51,386 nucleotides of DNA from Bacillota bacterium (GTDB lineage: Bacteria; Vulcanimicrobiota; JAJTBE01). Position 1 is the stretch's first letter, and each line of letters begins with the position of its first letter. The stretch is taken from contig JAJTBE010000022.1 of the NCBI GenBank assembly GCA_021287065.1, forward strand, positions 1-51,386, read 5' to 3'. This document shows, in pieces, positions 16,908 to 26,201 of the stretch. Below the pieces are notes generated by a model. It did not search any database. It saw nothing but the letters and a program-made list of their open reading frames with translations, and was not told the origin of the DNA. A program made the translations under genes and the position numbers.

Positions 16908-17633
16908 TCAAACGACTGCCGCATCCGGCAGGTTTATTACAGGGTCGAAATCCCCAGGGAACTGCCTGAAATTTGTAACCATGGATGGTTCAAACCGGCC
17001 TCCCCTGTAACAGGACAGATCCACATCGAAAACCATACCTCCGGCGTTTGGATGTGCAAAAGCGATAAAGGAGGCAGGCTCCCTGCCGTTCAGATAGTTT
17101 CTGATCATCGACAGAAAACCGCCGTGGGAGTAGATAACAGCTACACTGCCGGTTTCATCGCAGTTTTTGAGTTTGTCCATTATGTCGGAAAGGGCGTCGA
17201 TAGAGCGGTAATAGAATGAAGGCATGGATTCAGCTCCATCAGGCACTACTTCCGCAGGTCTTTCAAGCCATTTCTGAAAAAGGGAGGTACCGTCCTCTTC
17301 AAGGTCCTCAAGAAGTTCCTTTTTGGATTTGCCTTCCCAGGAGTTGAGATAGATCTCCCTGAGATCCTTCCGGTGGATAACCGCAGGTAGGGCAATTCCC
17401 TTTTCCTTCATTGCTTCCTCAAGGATTTGTGCGGTTCTGGCAGCTCTTGAAAGATCGCTTGAGAAAATCCGGCAAATATGAAGACCATTTTCCTCAAGTT
17501 CTGTCAGAAGTAAGCCGGCGGTTTCACCAGCCTGAGCTTCTCCTTCTTCCGAAAGTGGAATATCAAGATGGCCCTGGATAATCTTCTTCTTATTATAGGG
17601 TGTTACCCCATGGCGCAGCAGGTATATTCTCAT
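16908..17633 (-). CDS. Histidine phosphatase (phosphoglycerate mutase family)
   Basis: A 241-residue cytoplasmic protein. The phosphorylated histidine lies in LLRHGVTPYN at the N-terminus; the following QGHLDIPLSEEGEAQA and FSSDLSRAARTAQI complete the pocket. The glutamate block is LREIYLNSWEGKS, where family members usually have F-G-x-W-E-G, and the second histidine is in VIYSHGGFLSMI. The substrate may be a phosphosugar, a nucleotide or a cofactor intermediate such as alpha-ribazole phosphate; nothing in the sequence decides. It starts one base after the stop of the phosphoribosyltransferase-like gene, with no ribosome site of its own, so translation is coupled and the two probably act together. 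Confidence 0.9.
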   Translation of the reverse strand: MRIYLLRHGVTPYNKKKIIQGHLDIPLSEEGEAQAGETAGLLLTELEENGLHICRIFSSDLSRAARTAQILEEAMKEKGIALPAVIHRKDLREIYLNSWEGKSKKELLEDLEEDGTSLFQKWLERPAEVVPDGAESMPSFYYRSIDALSDIMDKLKNCDETGSVAVIYSHGGFLSMIRNYLNGREPASFIAFAHPNAGGMVFDVDLSCYRGGRFEPSMVTNFRQFPGDFDPVINLPDAAVV

Positions 17634-17634
17634 T

Positions 17635-18303
17635 TTATTCGAGGGTTACGATTGGAATACCGGGGAGTTCCTTTTCGAGGAGTTTGCCGGCTCCTTCCAG
17701 TTTTTTGAATGCACCGATAAGCTGAATGGTGGCTCCGCCCTTTACGAGAGTCTTAATAACCTCTCTGAGGGTGAATCCGGTATTGATAAATTCATCGAGA
17801 AGAATCAGCTTTTTGCCGTCAAAGGGGTAAAGGTTCTGGGGAAGCAGAATGGTAAGGTCGATGGTTCCGTCTGCCTTGTGCTTTTTAATGCGGCGGATTT
17901 CGTAAGTTTCGATGTCGGCTATTTTAGCAACAAACATGGTGAGAAGCTGGCCTGAGTGGTCGATGGTAAGGGCGTAATCAACTTCCAGCTCCCTTTTTTC
18001 GATTTCCTCAACGATGGAATAGCTTAGCTGTCTGCAGACCGCAGCGTATTCCTCGGTGTATCTCATAATGTCCCTGTCGGCTTCGCAATAATCCTGGAGT
18101 CTCTGAAGAGTAAGTTCAGGTATGCTGACTGTAACCTTTTTACCTTTAAATCTTTCGAGATCCTTTGAATTTGCGGGATGAACGGGAACCATGCTGACCT
18201 GAATGTCAATTTCCTTTTCATCATATCCGCAGGGTATTGTTCCGGCTCCGATAAGGGGTCCGGTGGGTGTTTCATTAATAAGGGGGGATATTTCAACGAG
18301 CAT
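17635..18303 (-). CDS. Phosphoribosyltransferase-like protein
   Basis: A 222-residue cytoplasmic protein. Near residues 165-190 the segment KLILLDEFINTGFTLREVIKT has the layout of the PRPP loop of type I phosphoribosyltransferases (hydrophobic strand, acidic pair, then TG-T), but the second acidic residue of the usual DD/ED pair is E followed by F rather than V/I. The strand YALTIDHSGQLLTMFVAKIAD could be the upstream PRT strand. The first 60 residues are unlike standard PRTases. Nucleobase salvage or a regulatory role is possible. GGAGG lies seven bases before the ATG. It is the first gene of the operon with the histidine phosphatase, the LolA-like protein and dxr. Confidence 0.72.
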   Translation of the reverse strand: MLVEISPLINETPTGPLIGAGTIPCGYDEKEIDIQVSMVPVHPANSKDLERFKGKKVTVSIPELTLQRLQDYCEADRDIMRYTEEYAAVCRQLSYSIVEEIEKRELEVDYALTIDHSGQLLTMFVAKIADIETYEIRRIKKHKADGTIDLTILLPQNLYPFDGKKLILLDEFINTGFTLREVIKTLVKGGATIQLIGAFKKLEGAGKLLEKELPGIPIVTLE

Positions 18304-18501
18304 TTTTGCCTCCGGTTGTTTTCTTGTGAATCTTTTCGCGGAAGGTTATATTATCAGAAAGGCGTTTTTTTCCTGCATAATCTTCCATCAAGTAAGGCAT
18401 AAAAATTTATCCCGGCAGTCTGAACCTTCAGCAGAAATCTCAGTCCATCTGTTTTAAAAACAAAAAATCCGTATAAATTATTCCGCACTTTACATGAATA
18501 C

Positions 18502-18530
18502 TTGCAGTTTATCTGCTTTCCATGTATTAT
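18502..18530 (+). promoter_or_regulatory. Sigma-70-type promoter for dnaJ
   Basis: TTGCAG, exactly 17 bp, then TATTAT, just 26 bp before the first dnaJ ATG, which predicts a leader of about 20 bases. No CIRCE-type inverted repeat (HrcA site) is seen around it, so control by HrcA is not indicated. Confidence 0.6.
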
Positions 18531-18556
18531 AAGAAAGTATATCAAATGAGTAAAAA

Positions 18557-19720
18557 ATGGTGATGCAACAGATGACAAAACAGGATTATTACAAAGTGCT
18601 TGGCGTTGAGAGAAACGCCACTGAGCGGGATATCAAGATGGCTTTCAAGAAGCTCGCCCGCCAGTATCATCCGGATGTTGCCGAGAACAAAGAAGAAGCG
18701 GAAGTTAAATTCCGTGAAATTAATGAAGCTTATGCGGTTCTTTCCGACGAAGAAAAACGCCAGCTTTACGATCAGTTCGGACACCAGGGCGTTCAGGGTT
18801 CAGGTGGAGGCTACGGAGGCGGTTACGGCGGATTCAGCGGAGGATTCGGCGGTTTCGAAAGCATTTTCGAATCCCTGTTTGATATGAGCGGAATGGGCAG
18901 AGCTTCAGGCCAGACAAGAAGCAGAGCCAGAAGAGGCAGCGATCTCCGTAAGGATGTGGAGATTGAACTTGAAGACGCCTTCAGAGGCAAAGAAGAAGAT
19001 TTTACAGTTGAATCTTACCAGACATGTCCCGTTTGCAACGGAAGAAGAGTGAAACCCGGAGCAGGTTTTAAAGAATGCAAACCCTGCCAGGGTTCAGGCA
19101 TGATGCGGAATGTCCAGAACACAGTATTCGGACAGTTTGTTACATCTTCAACCTGCGGACACTGCCACGGCGAGGGTAGAATTCCCGAAGAAGTATGCGA
19201 CGAATGCAGAGGTGAGGCAAGAACCATCCGCAAGGAAAGGATTTCAGTTAAAATTCCTGCGGGTATTGATAACGGAATGCCCATCAGGTTAACGGGAAAA
19301 GGGGAAGCAGGAGAGTTCGGCGGACAAGCCGGGGATCTTTATCTGTTTGTGCATGTAAAAGAACACCAGCACCTTAAGAGAGAAGGCAAAAATCTGATCC
19401 TTGAGCTTCCCATTGGTTTTGCCGATGCTGCTCTGGGTACCGAAAAAGAGATTGTAACTTTTGATGGTACGGAAAAAATAAAAATCCACGAAGGCACTCA
19501 GACCGATGCGGTTCTGACCCTTCATGGAAAGGGTATGCCGGATCTGCGGGGAGGCAAACCCGGTGATCTCCTCGTAAGGCTCAAAGTGGTAACTCCCACA
19601 AAGTTAAACGAAAAGCAGAGAAAACTACTCTGTCAGTTCGCTGAAGAAGGACCTCAGTTCCACTGCGGAAAGAAAGGGTTCTTCGGAAAACTGGTGGACG
19701 CCCTGACAGGGAAGAATTAA
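18557..19720 (+). CDS. dnaJ: Chaperone protein DnaJ
   Basis: Hsp40 co-chaperone that stimulates the ATPase of DnaK and hands over unfolded clients. The J domain (residues about 8-70) has the HPD tripeptide in ARQYHPDVAEN. A Gly/Phe-rich region (SGGGYGGGYGGFSGGF) follows, then a zinc-binding domain with four CXXC units (CPVC, CKPC, CGHC, CDEC); the first reads CPVCNGRR instead of CxxCxGxG and the last ends GEA. The two C-terminal substrate domains are complete. Three in-frame ATGs lie within 15 bases (18557, 18563, 18572) and no strong ribosome site precedes any of them. dnaK and grpE are not nearby. Its stop overlaps the stop of the converging GNAT gene. Confidence 0.96.
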   Translation: MVMQQMTKQDYYKVLGVERNATERDIKMAFKKLARQYHPDVAENKEEAEVKFREINEAYAVLSDEEKRQLYDQFGHQGVQGSGGGYGGGYGGFSGGFGGFESIFESLFDMSGMGRASGQTRSRARRGSDLRKDVEIELEDAFRGKEEDFTVESYQTCPVCNGRRVKPGAGFKECKPCQGSGMMRNVQNTVFGQFVTSSTCGHCHGEGRIPEEVCDECRGEARTIRKERISVKIPAGIDNGMPIRLTGKGEAGEFGGQAGDLYLFVHVKEHQHLKREGKNLILELPIGFADAALGTEKEIVTFDGTEKIKIHEGTQTDAVLTLHGKGMPDLRGGKPGDLLVRLKVVTPTKLNEKQRKLLCQFAEEGPQFHCGKKGFFGKLVDALTGKN

Positions 19721-20223
19721 TCGATCAGTTTAACCATATAGTATTCATCGACAAACCGGCTGTCTATGAGTAGGGAGCGTTTTTTCAGGCCTTCCACTTC
19801 GAAGCCGGTTTTTGTGTATAATGCGATAGCTACTTCATTGTCGGTGACAACGGAGAGTTCAAGTCTTCTAATTCCGGTATCTCTGGCCCATTGTTCAGCG
19901 GTCTGCATAAATGCTTTTCCGAGTCCCTGCCCCCTGTAATTTTCCAGAATTCCCATTACAATATGGGCGCAGTGGCTTATTCTGATGTATCTTCCGCCAA
20001 ATAAGCCTATGTATCCGACGAGTTCGCCGGTTTCTTCCCGTTCAGCCACAAAAATCATCGAATTGCCTGATGTAAGAAGCTGCCGGAGCTGGTTCTCCTG
20101 TTCTTCCACAGTGGTATTTCTCTCACCGGGTTCAAGCATCATGAATCTTGTTTCCTGATCCAGTTTTTTACTGAGTTCAAGAAATTTTTCCGCATCGGAT
20201 TCGGTTATCATTCGAATTTCCAT
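19717..20223 (-). CDS. GNAT-family N-acetyltransferase
   Basis: A 168-residue acyl-CoA-dependent acetyltransferase with the complete GNAT fold. Motif A reads ENYRGQGLGKAFMQTAEQWA, the acetyl-CoA pyrophosphate loop; the following RLELSVVTDNEVAIALYTKTGFEVEG is the typical beta5-alpha4-beta6 region. The preceding strand (VGYIGLFGGRY) is also standard. Residues resemble the RimI/ribosomal-protein or small-molecule acetyltransferase group; the substrate is unknown. I place the start at 20223 (MEIRMITESD) because AGGA lies nine bases upstream; an ATG at 20232 is also possible. Its stop codon shares the TTAA with the end of dnaJ, so the two transcripts converge with overlap. Confidence 0.88.
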   Translation of the reverse strand: MEIRMITESDAEKFLELSKKLDQETRFMMLEPGERNTTVEEQENQLRQLLTSGNSMIFVAEREETGELVGYIGLFGGRYIRISHCAHIVMGILENYRGQGLGKAFMQTAEQWARDTGIRRLELSVVTDNEVAIALYTKTGFEVEGLKKRSLLIDSRFVDEYYMVKLID

Positions 20224-20265
20224 TTTTCCCATCCTGAATATATATATTTGAAGGATATAAGACAT

Positions 20266-20471
20266 CTTCGATTGAAATATTTCTTACTGAATATCAACTA
20301 TCCTTTAAGGATGCTGTTTATCAGTCAAATCGTTTCGACGGAAAAAATACTGATGTCATTTTGATGAAATATCTGCAATTTCAAAGATATTGCCCCACCC
20401 TGTTAAGACAGGGCCTGCAATGATGATATGCAGCGATTATTCCGAAAACTGGTATGAGAGGACAATAGATT
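20266..20471. other. Intergenic region with hairpin and dispersed repeat
   Basis: No gene lies in this stretch. A perfect hairpin CCCTGT-TAAG-ACAGGG is at 20398-20413. Directly after it, 20418-20452 (CAATGATGATATGCAGCGAT and on to TTCCGAAAACTGG) is about 80 percent identical to 33402-33437, upstream of another exported or membrane repeat-protein gene. The TTG start of the NHL gene follows 20 bp later. Confidence 0.5.
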
Positions 20472-21611
20472 TTGGGTACCAAGATTATTGCTTTTTTATT
20501 AATCATCATCCTTCTGTGCGTAGTCGGAGCAGTGATTTACTTTGGCTTCATACAGAAAGACGCTCCCCCTACCCCTGTTCAGCAATGGGGTGAAAAGGGA
20601 AACAAACCGGGGCAGTTTTTGTCGCCCGGCGGCGTATGTGTGGATAAAAACGGAATTTTATTTGTAGTTGACACCGGCAACAACCGTTTCCAGAAGATTT
20701 CAGCCAAGGGTGAAACCATAGCTCTCTGGGGTGAAAGAGGAGCGGACGCAGGTCAGTTTGACAAACCTGAGAGAATAGTTCTTGATAATCAGGGAAATCT
20801 TTATATATCCGACTGTCTGAATAACAGAATTCAGAAATACACCCCCATGGGCAATTTCATGAAAGAGATGGGCGGCTGGGGCTATGACGACGGCAAGTTC
20901 CACCAGATGCTCGGCATGGCTTTCGACTCAAGAAACAATCTCTTTGTTGCCGATACGTACAACCACCGGATTCAGAAGTTTTCACCGTCGGGCAAGTTTA
21001 TAAATGCCTGGGGTACAGAGGGAACCACAGCTTCACAGTTCAGATTTCCCATGGATGTGGCTGTTGACTATCAGGACAATGTTTATGTGGCAGACACACA
21101 GAACAACAGAATTCAGAAATTTTCCAACAAAGGTGCTTTTCTGATGCAATGGGGAATTCCCGGCAGCAAAAAAGGTGAATTCAAAGAACCCGTTGCTCTT
21201 GCTGTAGATGACGACAACAATATTCTTGTAATCGACAAGGGCAACCACAGAATTCAGAAATTTAATTCTGCAGGCGAATTTCTTCTTGAATGGGGTAAAG
21301 AAGGCAGCAAACAGGGAGAATTCAAAAATCCATCAGATTTGTTTATCACCACAGAGGGCGATATTTACATAGCTGACACGGGAAACAACCGCATCATAAA
21401 ATTTAAAAAATACAAGAGCCTTTTTGGGGAAGCGAAGAAAGAACAGTCTCCGGGACTGGTTCCTGCGCAGCCCAAGGCAACTCTGGAAATAACTCCCGAC
21501 GCGGCTGAAACACCGGAAGGCACCCCCACGGCATCACCCGGCGCCGGAAATAACGGGTCTGGCTCATCCGCACCGCCTGCTGCTCCGGAGGCACCTGCCA
21601 AAACAATGTAA
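20472..21611 (+). CDS. Membrane-anchored NHL-repeat protein
   Basis: A 379-residue protein with one N-terminal transmembrane helix (about residues 4-27, IIAFLLIIILLCVVGAVIY) acting as an uncleaved signal anchor. Then come about six NHL repeats forming a beta-propeller: the unit is G-F--P-GVAVD--GN-YVADT-NNRIQKFS--G-FL--WG, seen for instance as VADTYNHRIQKFSPSG. The C-terminal 60 residues are a Pro/Ala/Gly/Glu-rich tail. NHL propellers bind proteins, peptides or RNA; here the periplasmic side implies a protein or glycan partner. The start is TTG with AGAGGA nine bases upstream; no in-frame ATG keeps the membrane helix. ahcY follows after 87 bp from its own promoter. Confidence 0.87.
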   Translation: MGTKIIAFLLIIILLCVVGAVIYFGFIQKDAPPTPVQQWGEKGNKPGQFLSPGGVCVDKNGILFVVDTGNNRFQKISAKGETIALWGERGADAGQFDKPERIVLDNQGNLYISDCLNNRIQKYTPMGNFMKEMGGWGYDDGKFHQMLGMAFDSRNNLFVADTYNHRIQKFSPSGKFINAWGTEGTTASQFRFPMDVAVDYQDNVYVADTQNNRIQKFSNKGAFLMQWGIPGSKKGEFKEPVALAVDDDNNILVIDKGNHRIQKFNSAGEFLLEWGKEGSKQGEFKNPSDLFITTEGDIYIADTGNNRIIKFKKYKSLFGEAKKEQSPGLVPAQPKATLEITPDAAETPEGTPTASPGAGNNGSGSSAPPAAPEAPAKTM

Positions 21612-21659
21612 AGAATATGAGCCAATTATTGGAAATATAAATACACAAAGTCTTTTTTT

Positions 21660-21668
21660 TGATATAAT
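21660..21668 (+). promoter_or_regulatory. Extended -10 promoter for ahcY-metK
   Basis: TGATATAAT matches the extended -10 consensus TGnTATAAT exactly and lies 30 bp upstream of the ahcY ATG. No good -35 box is present at 17 bp, which fits the extended -10 class. No SAM or SAH riboswitch structure fits in the short leader. Confidence 0.6.
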
Positions 21669-21683
21669 TGCAAATATCCATAG

Positions 21684-22979
<1,296 letters not shown>

Positions 22980-22995
22980 TTAGAGGAGGTCAACA

Positions 22996-24231
22996 ATGGC
23001 TAAAACAAGAAATTTATTCACTTCAGAATCAGTAACAGAGGGACATCCTGACAAAATATGCGATCAGATCTCCGATGCCATTCTCGACAGTATTCTGGCA
23101 CAGGATCCGTTCGGAAGAGTTGCCTGCGAGACTTTTATTCACACAGGCTGCGTTCATATTGCAGGTCAGATTTCCACCAAATGTTATGTTGATATACCCA
23201 AGATTACAAGACATACCATTTCAGATATAGGCTATACAAGAGCAAAATTCGGTTTTGACGCTGATACCTGCGGCATTCTTATGTCAATCGACGAACAGTC
23301 GGGGGACATTGCCATGGGTGTTGATAAAGCATACGAACTGAAAGCCGGAGAGATGAGCGAGAGCGAAATCGAAGCCCTCGGTGCCGGCGATCAGGGAATG
23401 ATGTTCGGCTATGCCTGCAACGAAACACCTGAGCTTATGCCCCTTCCCATCACTCTTGCCCATGATATGGCAAGAATGCTGGCAGCAGTAAGAAAGAACA
23501 AAGACCTTTCATACCTGCGTCCCGATGGAAAAACTCAGGTAACGGTGGAATACGAAGGAAACAAACCCATCAGAGTTGAGACCGTTGTTATTTCCACACA
23601 GCACAAACCGGAAATTCCCCTTGATTTAATCAGAAAAGACCTGATGCGCAAAGTCATCAAAATGGTCGTTCCTGAAGAATATATTGACGATAAGACCAAA
23701 ATCTTCGTAAATCCCACAGGCAGATTTGTTCTGGGCGGACCTCTCGCAGATACAGGACTTACCGGAAGAAAAATCATCGTTGACACCTACGGCGGAATGG
23801 CAAGACATGGCGGCGGAGCTTTCTCAGGCAAAGATCCGACAAAGGTTGACAGATCAGCAGCCTATGCAATGCGCTATGTTGCAAAGAATGTAGTAGCCGC
23901 AGGACTGGCAGACCGCTGCGAAGTTTCGGTGGCTTATGCAATCGGCGTGGCAAGACCTGTCAGCATTCATGTTGATACATTCGGCACAGGCAAGTTTTCG
24001 GATCTCACTATCCAGAAACTTATCGGCGAGATCTTCGACCTGCGTCCCGGTGCAATTATCAGGGATATGAAACTCAGAAGACCTCTTTACAAACAGGTTG
24101 CCTGTTATGGACATTTTGGAAGACCGGATCTGGATCTGCCCTGGGAAAAGCTGGATAAAGTTTCAGAACTGAAGAAAGCTGTCAATCTTCCTATAGACGA
24201 TGAAAACGGCAATTCAGACAATGAAGACTAA
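22996..24231 (+). CDS. metK: S-adenosylmethionine synthetase
   Basis: Makes S-adenosylmethionine from methionine and ATP, the methyl donor for the cell. The 411-residue protein shows [20 protein letters not shown] at the N-terminus, the [12 protein letters not shown] signature at about 130 and the P-loop-like [18 protein letters not shown]. Metal-binding aspartates in these motifs are intact and the C-terminal PWEKLDKV end is normal. GAGGAGGT lies upstream at good spacing. It is second in the ahcY-metK-unknown operon and has no riboswitch of its own. Users of SAM in the window include the radical SAM protein at 11204 and the tethered methyltransferase at 43087. Confidence 0.98.
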   Translation: MAKTRNLFTSESVTEGHPDKICDQISDAILDSILAQDPFGRVACETFIHTGCVHIAGQISTKCYVDIPKITRHTISDIGYTRAKFGFDADTCGILMSIDEQSGDIAMGVDKAYELKAGEMSESEIEALGAGDQGMMFGYACNETPELMPLPITLAHDMARMLAAVRKNKDLSYLRPDGKTQVTVEYEGNKPIRVETVVISTQHKPEIPLDLIRKDLMRKVIKMVVPEEYIDDKTKIFVNPTGRFVLGGPLADTGLTGRKIIVDTYGGMARHGGGAFSGKDPTKVDRSAAYAMRYVAKNVVAAGLADRCEVSVAYAIGVARPVSIHVDTFGTGKFSDLTIQKLIGEIFDLRPGAIIRDMKLRRPLYKQVACYGHFGRPDLDLPWEKLDKVSELKKAVNLPIDDENGNSDNED

Positions 24232-24308
24232 AAGAAGGATTTAGTTCCTGACATGTTGAATTTCTCAGCAAAATGAAAAAACCAACAAAGCGCAAGGAGG
24301 ACGAGGGT

Positions 24309-25034
24309 ATGATAGTAGGCGAAGCAACAATGCTCGAGTACAAAATGCAAAAAGGGGAACAGCTGACCTACAACACAAAAGTTCATTCTGAACAGGAAAT
24401 TAAGACTGAAGAGCAGTCAGGAAGCACAAGCTCAGATGTAGAGATGAAAATGGTTCAGAAATGCACCGATGTTGCTGCAGACGGAACAATGACAGTAGAT
24501 GTCACTATTCAGTCAGGAAAGCTCAGAAGAGACGGCCAGGAAGAGGAACTGCCCAATATCGGACAGACCATCACAATAAAGATGAAAAAGAGCGGTGAAA
24601 TCGTTCATACATCCGTTGATCTTCCTTTCGAACAGCCCGCATTCCCGACCAAGAGCGTCAAGAAGGGTGAAACATGGGACGGCAAGAGCCGTATCAGCAT
24701 CCCCGGCAAAGCAGATATGGTTACCCTGATTTACAACTATTCACTTCATGATTTTGCCAAAGTATCGGGATACGACTGCGCGGAAATTAAAGTCTCCTGC
24801 CCTGAAACCAAGATTCCCATTCAGGAAGGAATCGAGCAGACTCTTACCGCCAACGGGGTTACTCACTTTGCCAACCGTGAAGGCAGACTTGTGAGATCAG
24901 AAGTTGAGACAAAAACCAACATCACCGCACAGGACGGTTCTGTGTTTACATCAATCAAGGTTATTGTCGAACTTGAAGAGAGCAAGAAAGACTTCGGTTC
25001 ATTCGGCGTAGCTGAGGATTTCATCATAAAGTAA
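24309..25034 (+). CDS. Hypothetical beta-rich protein, third gene of the ahcY-metK operon
   Basis: A 241-residue protein of unrecognised family. The ATG at 24309 has AAGGAGG about nine bases upstream; an ATG 36 bases earlier lacks a ribosome site. There is no signal peptide. Alternating strands such as MEYKMQKGEQLTYNT-like, VEMKMVQKCTDV, TIKMKKSGEIVHTS and VTLIYNYSLHDFAK recall the DUF6263/LolA-like group of proteins that are normally lipoproteins, but the usual export signal is missing in this frame. It begins 77 bp after metK and is closed by a strong terminator at 25054. Functional link to SAM metabolism is by position only. Confidence 0.75.
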   Translation: MIVGEATMLEYKMQKGEQLTYNTKVHSEQEIKTEEQSGSTSSDVEMKMVQKCTDVAADGTMTVDVTIQSGKLRRDGQEEELPNIGQTITIKMKKSGEIVHTSVDLPFEQPAFPTKSVKKGETWDGKSRISIPGKADMVTLIYNYSLHDFAKVSGYDCAEIKVSCPETKIPIQEGIEQTLTANGVTHFANREGRLVRSEVETKTNITAQDGSVFTSIKVIVELEESKKDFGSFGVAEDFIIK

Positions 25035-25053
25035 ACTAAAACGGGTTAATTAC

Positions 25054-25084
25054 AGGCTGTCCTGTTTTACAGGGCAGCCTTTTT
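25054..25084 (+). terminator. Rho-independent terminator of the ahcY-metK operon
   Basis: AGGCTG-T-CCTGT and ACAGG-G-CAGCCT pair around a TTT loop (about 12 base pairs with one G-T pair) and are followed by TTTTT. It lies 20 bp after the last stop codon of the operon. Confidence 0.92.
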
Positions 25085-25571
25085 GATGTACAGATATAAA
25101 ATAGGAAACCAGACAGGCTCAATATGGGGAAAGGAGGGTTAATCAGACTGGGATTCGGTAGTTAAATCTATGTTGCCATAAATGCGGGGGGGGGGGAGTT
25201 AGAGTCTGATAGTGGATAGGTTGTGGCGGAAAGTGGGATTTATGGAGCAGGTTTTGCAGTGAAAGCGAACCCTGCGGTCCGCGTCGGGGTTGCAGAGATT
25301 GTGTAAAAACTTTTTTCGAAAGGCATTTTTCAGGTTAAAAAATCAAATCTTGTAAAAATCAAGGGTTTCGGTTTAGTGGTAAATTCTATAAAAGGGAAAC
25401 CATTAAAGTTTAAAGCCCGTGGTTATGGGGGGGGGTGGCGGTTGGTTTTGGGGACCGGGGGGACAGGCTGGGAGCCTGCAATCCGGCAGTTGTTGGCAGA
25501 GATTGTGGTTATGGGAGGGGGCTGGCGGTTGGCGTTGGTTTTGGGGACCGGGGGGCAGGAGGGGACGCCTG
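25085..25571. repeat. Gene-free stretch with GC-rich repeats (P/Q family, two Q copies)
   Basis: No gene is visible. A run of eleven G lies at 25186-25196. A degenerate P module (CTGCGGTCCGCGTCGGGGTT) is at about 25266. Two Q modules follow at 25421-25497 and 25506-25571, with the pattern GGTTATGG-GGCGGTTGG-TTTTGGGGACCGGG-CAGGC-GCCTGC-ATCCGGCAGTTGTTGGC. The same modules form the tandem array at 45046-45679. The first Q here has hairpin CAGGCT-GGG-AGCCTG. The second Q runs straight into the left end of hairpin element B. Local GC is well above that of the flanking genes. Confidence 0.7.
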
Positions 25572-26136
25572 CGAATTAAGGCATGAATTTACCAGATCGA
25601 TCACGATTACTATAGTGGTTTGCCCAGCTCCCAGAGAAAACTTTTTGAAAAAAGTTTCCTCCGGACCTCCTTCCCAAAACTTTTGAATTGAGGGACCGAC
25701 CGGGGGACCGGGGGGTTTTGGGGACCGTCAGAGGGAACCACGCTTTTTTGGAAAAGCGAGGTTACCCTCCGAACCTCCCTCCTTGAAAAACAAGAGTATT
25801 CGGCTGGAAATTGGAGTAGGTTTTACTAATTCAGTGGCATTGGAACCGGGGGGGATAGAACCGGAGGGTTTGGGGACCGACCGGGGGATTTGGGAACCGT
25901 CAGAGGAGACCACGCTTTTTTGGAAAAGCAAGGTCTCCTCCGAACCTCCTCCCTTGAAAAACAGGAGTATGAGGTTGGAGATTTGAGTGGATTTTCCTAA
26001 TTCAGCGGCATTGGGATTTGGGGACCGTCAGAGGGAACCACGCTTTTTTGGAAAAGCGAGGTTACCCTCCGAACCTCCCTCCTTGAAAAACAAGAGTATT
26101 GGGATTGGAGCGGTTTTTGCTAATTCAGTGGTATTG
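25572..26136 (+). repeat. Miniature hairpin element, copy B (three second modules)
   Basis: Same family as copy A. The left terminal repeat keeps only TGAATTA-like sequence because it abuts a GC-rich Q repeat. The first hairpin module is at 25634-25661. The second module occurs three times (about 25721-25842, 25892-26013, 26021-26136), each ending in the CTAATTCAG-GG-ATTG terminus. The hairpins are 25731-25769 (GAGGGAACC with GGTTACCCTC), 25903-25940 (GAGGAGACC with GGTCTCCTC) and 26031-26069 (like the first). The middle hairpin differs from the others in both arms so that pairing is kept. Confidence 0.85.
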
Positions 26137-26201
26137 GGACAAGCGGGGCAGATAACGGGGGAAATCGGGGGGATGGGGTATTCTTTGGGGAATTGTATTT
26201 T

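Noticed and set aside
20398-20413. Terminator for an upstream rightward transcript
   Set aside because: Perfect hairpin but no T run, and dnaJ ends 680 bp earlier with a leftward gene in between.
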